Shown here: piece by piece, positions 58,801 through 64,000 of the stretch
Layout of the letters: every line of letters starts with the position of its first letter
Position numbering within the stretch: the first letter of the stretch is position 1
Notes under the pieces: model-generated
The model's input: only the letters and a program-made list of their open reading frames with translations
Told to the model about the DNA's origin: nothing
Databases searched by the model: none
Assembly: GCA_001465935.1 (NCBI GenBank)
Contig: LNKV01000046.1
Span: 372,001 to 436,000 of the forward strand
Origin: Clarireedia homoeocarpa
Lineage: Eukaryota > Ascomycota > Leotiomycetes > Helotiales > Rutstroemiaceae
Length of the DNA: 64,000 nucleotides
Direction of reading: 5' to 3'
Translations under genes and position numbers: made by a program

Positions 58801-59939
58801 TCAACGTCATGTCATGTAATATCATGTAATATCATCCCACTTGCATGTGTCTACATATGCGCACGGAGATTTACCACATTGACTGTTGCATGCACTCTAT
58901 CATATAGTTACTGAAGAAAGTAAACAAAGAAAACAACAACCCCCTATTCCCCCCTTTTCCCCACAGGCAGCGAGTGAGCGATCGCGGTAGGATAAATAAC
59001 ATTCCCATGTCTAATCCTCCCCTTCACGCCTGGCGAAAACTGCATCCGTTCGTCCAGATACCAACTAACCACCTCATCCCATCTTATCCTACCCCAAACT
59101 CACTGTATAACATAATCCCGTCCTATTCTCTATTTGATCTCAATCCCTTTCGCGCGGGAAGGATGGAATGCCCGCTCGTACGCTCGCTCGTCGAAGGATC
59201 ATTCCTTTACTCACGCATCCCCTCCACACTTTACATACAAAACCAACACACTAGCTGGATCTCTCAAACAGCTATCCTATCCCGAACTAGTTCCCCATCA
59301 TATCATATCAGTTCGGATCCTACTGTATGCAGCTTCTGACGAGATAGGAGAGACATGACTATACTGCATGGTACACACGTGGTTGAATTCGATCCTTTTG
59401 TGTTTCGTCTTACTATTCAATCTTCTTGGTAGGCTTTACTCATACCGTTAGTCCTCACCCTCACTCTTCACTCTCAGCCTCAGTATCAATACCTATCACC
59501 CCAAACTTTTCATCCATCCTGGCCCCCCTACATCCCCGTTTAATCTTCCCATTCTCTACTCTTCTCTTCACTTACCCACATACTACTGTAGAACTGAATG
59601 GCTCCTGTATCTGTGAATGACTCCCGTATCTCGTGCATACTCATTCACCCGTGTAATATGCCATCCAAATGGTGTAACCCAGGAGTCATAAGGGCTTATT
59701 TGGGATACCTATAAAGGGTTCCCATTTTCCGTAGTTTAGCTAGAAATCAACCAAGTCTTTTACACTTACAACTACCCATCTAACACCCTTCCCAATCTAC
59801 TGACCCCTTCGCTTCATCCACCTTCTCCCTTGACCTACTCGTCCACTCCCTTCACCTATTCGCCTACTCCCGTCATCTGATCCTCTCATCTACCCATCCA
59901 CCACCCTATAAACCCAGCTCGCCTTTCCATTTACCTACT

Positions 59940-60003
59940 CACCTCGTCCCTTCACCTCGTCCCTTCACCTCGTCCCTTCACCTCGTCCCTTCACCTCGTC
60001 CTC
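59940..60003. repeat. 13-nt tandem repeat ACCTCGTCCCTTC
   Basis: Nearly five exact copies of a 13-nt unit. The preceding 100 nt carry diverged relatives (CACCTACTCG/CACCTATTCG), as if the array grew from them. Confidence 0.9.
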
Positions 60004-60090
60004 ACACTCCCTCCCTTCACCAACCCATCCACCTGCCAACCACCATAAAATCAACATCAACATCCAAAACCCCCCACAGGCCGCAGTACA

Positions 60091-60203
60091 CTACCACTAC
60101 CACTACCACTACCACTACCATTACCACTACCACTACCATTACCATTACCATTACCATTACCATTACCATTACCATTACCATTACCATTACCATTACCATT
60201 ACC
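60091..60203. repeat. (CCACTA)/(CCATTA) hexamer array
   Basis: About nineteen hexamers TACCAC/TACCAT. The left copies are mostly CCACTA and the right copies CCATTA. It abuts the heptamer array directly. Confidence 0.9.
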
Positions 60204-60301
60204 AATCCCTAATCCCTAATCCCTAATCCCAAATCCCTAATCCCTAATCCCAAATCCCTAATCCCTAATCCCTAATCCCTAATCCCTAATCCCTAATCCC
60301 A
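60204..60301. repeat. Telomere-like heptamer array (AATCCCT)14
   Basis: Fourteen consecutive heptamers; eleven read AATCCCT and three AATCCCA. On the minus strand the unit is TTAGGGA, one base longer than the TTAGGG telomere repeat of most filamentous ascomycetes. It is followed by about three copies of a 16-nt AATATCCCAAATCCAA-type unit to 60,347. Confidence 0.92.
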
Positions 60302-60398
60302 AATATCCCAAATCCAAAATATCCCAAATCCAAAATATCCCAAATCCCCGAACCCACCCCCATACATACATACATACATACATTTCATACGTACATCC

Positions 60399-60446
60399 AT
60401 CCTCCCACGTGCATCCTCCCACGTGCATCCTCCCACGTGCATCCTC
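60399..60446. repeat. 14-nt repeat carrying three CACGTG boxes
   Basis: The unit GCATCCTCCCACGT recurs three times, placing the palindrome CACGTG at 60406, 60420 and 60434, exactly 14 bp apart. CACGTG is the E-box bound by bHLH factors. No gene start is close, so function is open. Confidence 0.8.
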
Positions 60447-60532
60447 ACACCTATCCCATCCCATCCCATCCCATCCCATCCTATCACGTTTCCCCATTCC
60501 CCCCTACAGCCCAGTCGCAGTCCCCAGACCCA

Positions 60533-60600
60533 AACCCCGATGCAAACCCCGATGCAAACCCCAATGCAAATCCCAATGCAAATCCCAATCCAAACCACAG
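60533..60600. repeat. 12-nt CCCCGATGCAAA/CCCAATGCAAAT repeat
   Basis: Five to six copies of a 12-nt unit with two-base drift from left to right. Confidence 0.8.
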
Positions 60601-60933
60601 CGACACAGACCCCCCAACCAAACCCCCTCTCACACCCGAGTCAGTCAGTCATTCAATCAATCCAAATCCCAATCCCAACCACACATAATCCATCTTCCCC
60701 ATCCCATCCCATCCCATCCCAAAAGCTCAACCCAGACCCCGACCCAGACGCAGACGCGGACCCGGATCCGGACCCAAACCCCACACAACTCCTGAGTCAG
60801 GTCAATCAGTCAATCAATCAAATCAAATCCAATCCCCTATTCGGGATTCCCCAAACGAAACGTGCGTGCAAGCTCACTCACTCACTCAGCACGAGAGGTG
60901 GGTGCGTAGCCGAGGGGCAAAAACGAGAAAAAC

Positions 60934-60952
60934 AAAAAAAAACCCCCCCCCC
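60934..60952. repeat. Poly(A)9-poly(C)10 junction
   Basis: Two homopolymers back to back at the right edge of the pyrimidine-skewed region. Confidence 0.85.
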
Positions 60953-61997
60953 TTCTTTTCTCTTCTTCCCGAAAGTACCGTATAAGATAAAATAAAAGTA
61001 TGATGTCATGTTTCACGTGATGGTTTGTTGTTTGGTGGGTGTAATTCCGCTCCCGGACATCTCATCTTTGTTGCACGTGTATACAAACACGGGGAAAGGT
61101 GGATGGAGCGAACATTGTAATTTGCTCTGCGCTAGATACGAGTAGATGTGATGATATGATGATATGATACATCTATACATAATACAGTAAATCACATTCA
61201 TTCAGGTGCACACAGATTAAATCAAAATGTTTGTTAAAGAATATTCAATTCATCGACACATGCATACCATGCCCTGCCAAGCTAACTAAGCGAACCCCCA
61301 TCCCATTCTTCCCATCATCTTCATCTTCGTCAACCGATACCATGTAACTCGGATCCTTCCCAAGAAACGAAATAAGGAGAAACACATTTCTCAATACTGT
61401 ATCAATATTCCTAGTTCCAACCCAACACCCGGGTCCGACACACCTCCTCAATCCTTCATTCATCCTCCCATCGTCCAAAGTAGGATATGCAATTCGCGGA
61501 TCGCATAACACTATGCTTACTCTTCAGCCTGCTTCTTCAGCAGACATAGTAGTAGAAGAGCCGCATCTCTATGTTATGGTTGTATCCGCGGTATTGCGTT
61601 CCTATCCCAAGCGCTTTGATGACCCTCTCGGTAAAATCCATCTAGCGTGATGATCCTCTTGGTTGTTTCCATGCACATATGCTTGTAACGTTCCCTCGGT
61701 TCAGGCAGTTGTCGGCGCGAGCTTCCGAACTGCTTGATCATCACGATGTGATGAAATCCTTTTCGGTTGGGTTCCTCTGGTGTGATTCCTTCTCGTGTTG
61801 GTCTGTATCCTTGTTGCTTTCTGTTGTTCTTTCCTTCTACTGTTGTTCGAAATAAGATTGTTGCTAATCAAATGGGTATCTATCTAATTTGTAATCTGTG
61901 ATTGTAAAGTCAGCATATTGTAAAAGGGCATGCGCAAAAAGGAGAAATCTTACCATAATAAAAGATGCTATCCTAACAATTTCCTTCCTACACTGCT

Positions 61998-62468
61998 TCA
62001 TTCACCAGCTTCCAAGATGGGTGACATGTGTTTGCTGGAGGTGGTGGAGCTGTGTCTTGATTTCCTTGATCCGTGAGCTCGCTTCTTGCTCTTTTCCTTC
62101 TTTGCTGCCTTTTCTGCTGCGTGCTGGGCGATGAGTTCGCGCATGAGAGCACCGTTGTCGACGACGACGAATTGTGGTTCGCACATGGATCCCGAAGGTG
62201 ATCGGTGTGGAGTGGTGATTGGTGTGCAGTCTTCTTGTGCGTCGTCGAATACGCTTGGGTAGAGGCCGAAGGAAAGTTCTTCGTCGGAGAAGGAGGAGGA
62301 AACATGGCTCTGCTCGCCGGATTCAGAGTTCATGGAGGAGCGGCGTGGCCATGATGGGTACGCGCAGGAGGGAGATTGTGGGCGAGAGCTGGATGTGGCT
62401 GGGATCTCCATAGCGGAGGAGGAGGAGTAGCTGGTGGATGGTGGAGATGGTGTGTATGGGAAATACAT
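61998..62468 (-). CDS. Small conserved-looking protein of unknown function
   Basis: A single uninterrupted frame of 156 aa from an ATG in good context. The N-terminal half is Ser/Pro/Tyr-rich (MYFPYTPSPPSTSYSSSS) and disordered. A short acidic segment (FSDEELSFGLYPSVFDDA) follows, then a predicted helix FVVVDNGALMRELIAQHAAE running into a basic KKEKSKKRAHGSRKSR tail. That structure, together with long gene-free flanks on both sides, fits a small regulatory or nuclear protein, but no family is recognised. The order of acidic patch, amphipathic helix and lysine-rich tail argues for a real gene over chance. Confidence 0.62.
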   Translation of the reverse strand: MYFPYTPSPPSTSYSSSSAMEIPATSSSRPQSPSCAYPSWPRRSSMNSESGEQSHVSSSFSDEELSFGLYPSVFDDAQEDCTPITTPHRSPSGSMCEPQFVVVDNGALMRELIAQHAAEKAAKKEKSKKRAHGSRKSRHSSTTSSKHMSPILEAGE

Positions 62469-62920
62469 TTTGAATGTGTGGAATGTATGAGGGTTTGTTG
62501 TCGGGGTATGGACGTTTTTGGTGGAGAAGATAACCAGGTAGAAAATCTGGGGAATGCTCCCGAATAAATATTATACGACTCCGGTAAGATTAGTCTGACA
62601 GGATGGGTAGCTTTCGTAATTGCAGTTCTGGTGGCCAAAGAAATTGCAAATGGGCGTGTAACAATAAGTCTGCGTCAGCCCTGCAGGTTCGTGTCGGGTA
62701 TCGCTCAGCCCCAAGGAAGGTAGGTGATATCAGACTCGGCGTTATATTTATATCCAAGGATTTGCGGACAAGCGAAAGAGACTTTTGGGATTTCTGGAGT
62801 TCTGGAGTTTATATACGGTTGTTGCGAATGCGAGGGAATCGAGCAAGAGGGGATGATCGAATAATATAACTTTGGATGACGAAAGTTGTTTTCGTATTGT
62901 ATTAGTAAAAGTTTGCTTTG

Positions 62921-62924
62921 GGTG

Positions 62925-62956
<32 letters not shown>

Positions 62957-62967
62957 GGTGGTGGTGA
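62921..62967. repeat. (TTG)n-(TGG)n trinucleotide tract
   Basis: Five to six TTG triplets pass directly into about eight TGG triplets. Confidence 0.9.
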
Positions 62968-63433
62968 TAAGTCAGGGAGTTTGTCTTTATTATGTAGTGT
63001 AGCAAAACACGAACGCGGTCGTTTATTCAATCATATATGACAGGAAGCAGACCTGAATCGCGAAAAAGGCGGCGGTGGGCTGCCAACTCCCCTGCTCTCT
63101 TTTGCCTTGCCTTAGTTTTGCTGCTTGCACACCTACCTTGCTCCCTTGCTCCCTTGCTACCTTACCGCACAAGCCTGGTTATCCCCACGCGCGGTGTAGC
63201 GGGTGTTGGGTGTTGTGGGAGGGTGGGAGTGTGGGAGTGTGGCTTCCGAAAAGGCAGAAACACGTTGCAGCGAAAGGCGGCCAGGGGGAGAGGGTGACAG
63301 TGCGCGAGGGTGAGAGGTGAGAGTCAAGGGCGGCCCAAGTGTGCCTCATGTTGCGGATGTAGCTTCCTGACAGATCAGCGCGCTAGCAAACAAGGGCCAA
63401 AAGGGATTCAGGCGGTGACTGTCGGTGACTGCT

Positions 63434-63492
63434 GCCATCTGCCATCTGCCATCTGCCATCTGCTGCCATCTGCCATCTGCTACCATCTGCTG
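63434..63492. repeat. (CTGCCAT)n heptamer tract
   Basis: Six to seven CTGCCAT units with one or two interruptions, passing into CTGCTGCCTT variants. Confidence 0.85.
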
Positions 63493-63589
63493 CCTTCTGC
63501 TGCCGTCTTCCATCTTCCGCACAACCTCGTCCATGATTCGTTCAAGCCGCCCCAGTCCCACTTTGCCCTATGGATATTCTTTGGATATT

Positions 63590-63668
63590 CTTTGGATTGT
63601 TTGGATATTTGCCCGTGTTTGGATATTTGCCCGTGTTTGGATATTTGCCCGTGTCTTGATATTTGCCC
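63590..63668. repeat. 18-nt tandem repeat TTGGATATTTGCCCGTGT
   Basis: Four copies of an 18-nt unit. Because 18 is a multiple of three, open frames on both strands run through it, but no start or family supports coding. Confidence 0.88.
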
Positions 63669-64000
63669 GGCAAAATAAATTATCTCGCAATTTCCTATCG
63701 AACCTTTATCGTTATGGATCACGACCGTGACTTTCCGGTCCCGGTGGGGGATATCATCATGGGTAATACTTGTACGGTAGCTTGGGCCATGGCCGTATAA
63801 TCAATCCATCAAAGGCCGAGATGCTTTTTCTTCCATTCGGCGGCCGAGCCCAGTATCAATATCAATATCACTATCAATATCAGGATTTTCATGAGAAAAG
63901 TCCTCGTAATTTCCATGATTCACCAGCTGGCTACCTTGTTTTGCGGCCATGGCGGTCGAATCTCCACCGTTTACGAAGAAGGAATAACACCTGAACACAT

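Larger units (their letters stand above)
53417..61997. other. Gene-poor, repeat-rich region, 8.6 kb
   Basis: No frame has splice structure or domain content. It holds the promoter of the WD40 gene on the left and the 3' flank of the 62-kb gene on the right. From about 57.8 to 60.9 kb the + strand becomes C/T/A-rich with very little G, as in the left arm of the window. Minisatellites cluster at 59.9-60.8 kb and are listed separately. A long leader of an unseen transcript or a non-coding RNA is possible but not demonstrated. Confidence 0.6.
62469..64000. other. Promoter side of the 62-kb gene, repeat-rich
   Basis: No supported gene. Contains (TTG)n-(TGG)n at 62,921-62,967, a CTGCCAT heptamer array near 63,434-63,490 and an 18-nt array at 63,590-63,668. 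It continues past the window edge. Confidence 0.5.

Noticed and set aside
60017..60205. Met-Val repeat peptide on the minus strand
   Set aside because: Translation of the CCATTA hexamer array.

Overview
The window reads as nuclear DNA of a filamentous ascomycete (Pezizomycotina). Nearly every gene is split by short introns of about 50-120 nt with GTRNGT donors, CTAAC/CTGAC-type branch points and YAG acceptors. The gene set is typical of moulds: a HET-domain gene relic, a Zn2Cys6 regulator, a WSC-domain copper radical oxidase, DASH and RSC subunits, and an AT-hook/C2H2 protein. A helotialean (Leotiomycetes, Sclerotiniaceae-like) source is my inference from overall protein similarity and cannot be tested here.

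Layout. 1-5.7 kb holds no convincing gene. It is packed with simple repeats, becomes strongly pyrimidine-skewed on the + strand from about 4.2 kb, and ends in homopolymer G and A runs. 5.7-20.8 kb is a dense housekeeping block: Ysc84-like actin-binding SH3 protein (-), Sft1 SNARE (+), Age2-type ArfGAP (-), MsrB (+), a probable Rec114 (-), Rsc9 (+) and a Zn2Cys6 regulator (-). 21.4-29.7 kb looks accessory: a decayed HET-domain pseudogene, an alpha/beta hydrolase, a secreted WSC-WSC-glyoxal/galactose oxidase-like protein with a 24-nt coding minisatellite, and about 1.3 kb with no gene I can support. 29.7-53.4 kb is again gene-dense: AT-hook protein (-), MGMT-type alkyltransferase with an N-terminal extension (-), UCS myosin chaperone (-), TFIIH Tfb4 (+), taspase-like Ntn hydrolase (-), an unrecognised small spliced gene (-), Arp3 (+), DASH Dad3 (+), mitochondrial uS5 (-), and a 1762-residue WD40 protein (-). 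53.4-62.0 kb is a second gene-poor stretch rich in repeats and pyrimidines. It contains a TTAGGGA-like heptamer array and three CACGTG boxes spaced 14 bp apart. One small intronless gene follows at 62.0-62.5 kb, and 62.5-64 kb is repeat-rich without a supported gene.

Gene relations. Three genes act in actin/myosin endocytic machinery (Ysc84, UCS chaperone, Arp3) and two in Golgi traffic (Sft1, Age2), but they are scattered and nothing shows joint control. Several pairs are divergent across 400-500 bp and may share promoters: ArfGAP/MsrB, Rec114/Rsc9 and UCS/Tfb4. Exon boundaries below were read by eye from splice signals; each chosen model keeps one open frame. The oxidase first junction, the taspase start, the UCS intron acceptor and the 5' end of the small gene at 41 kb remain uncertain.
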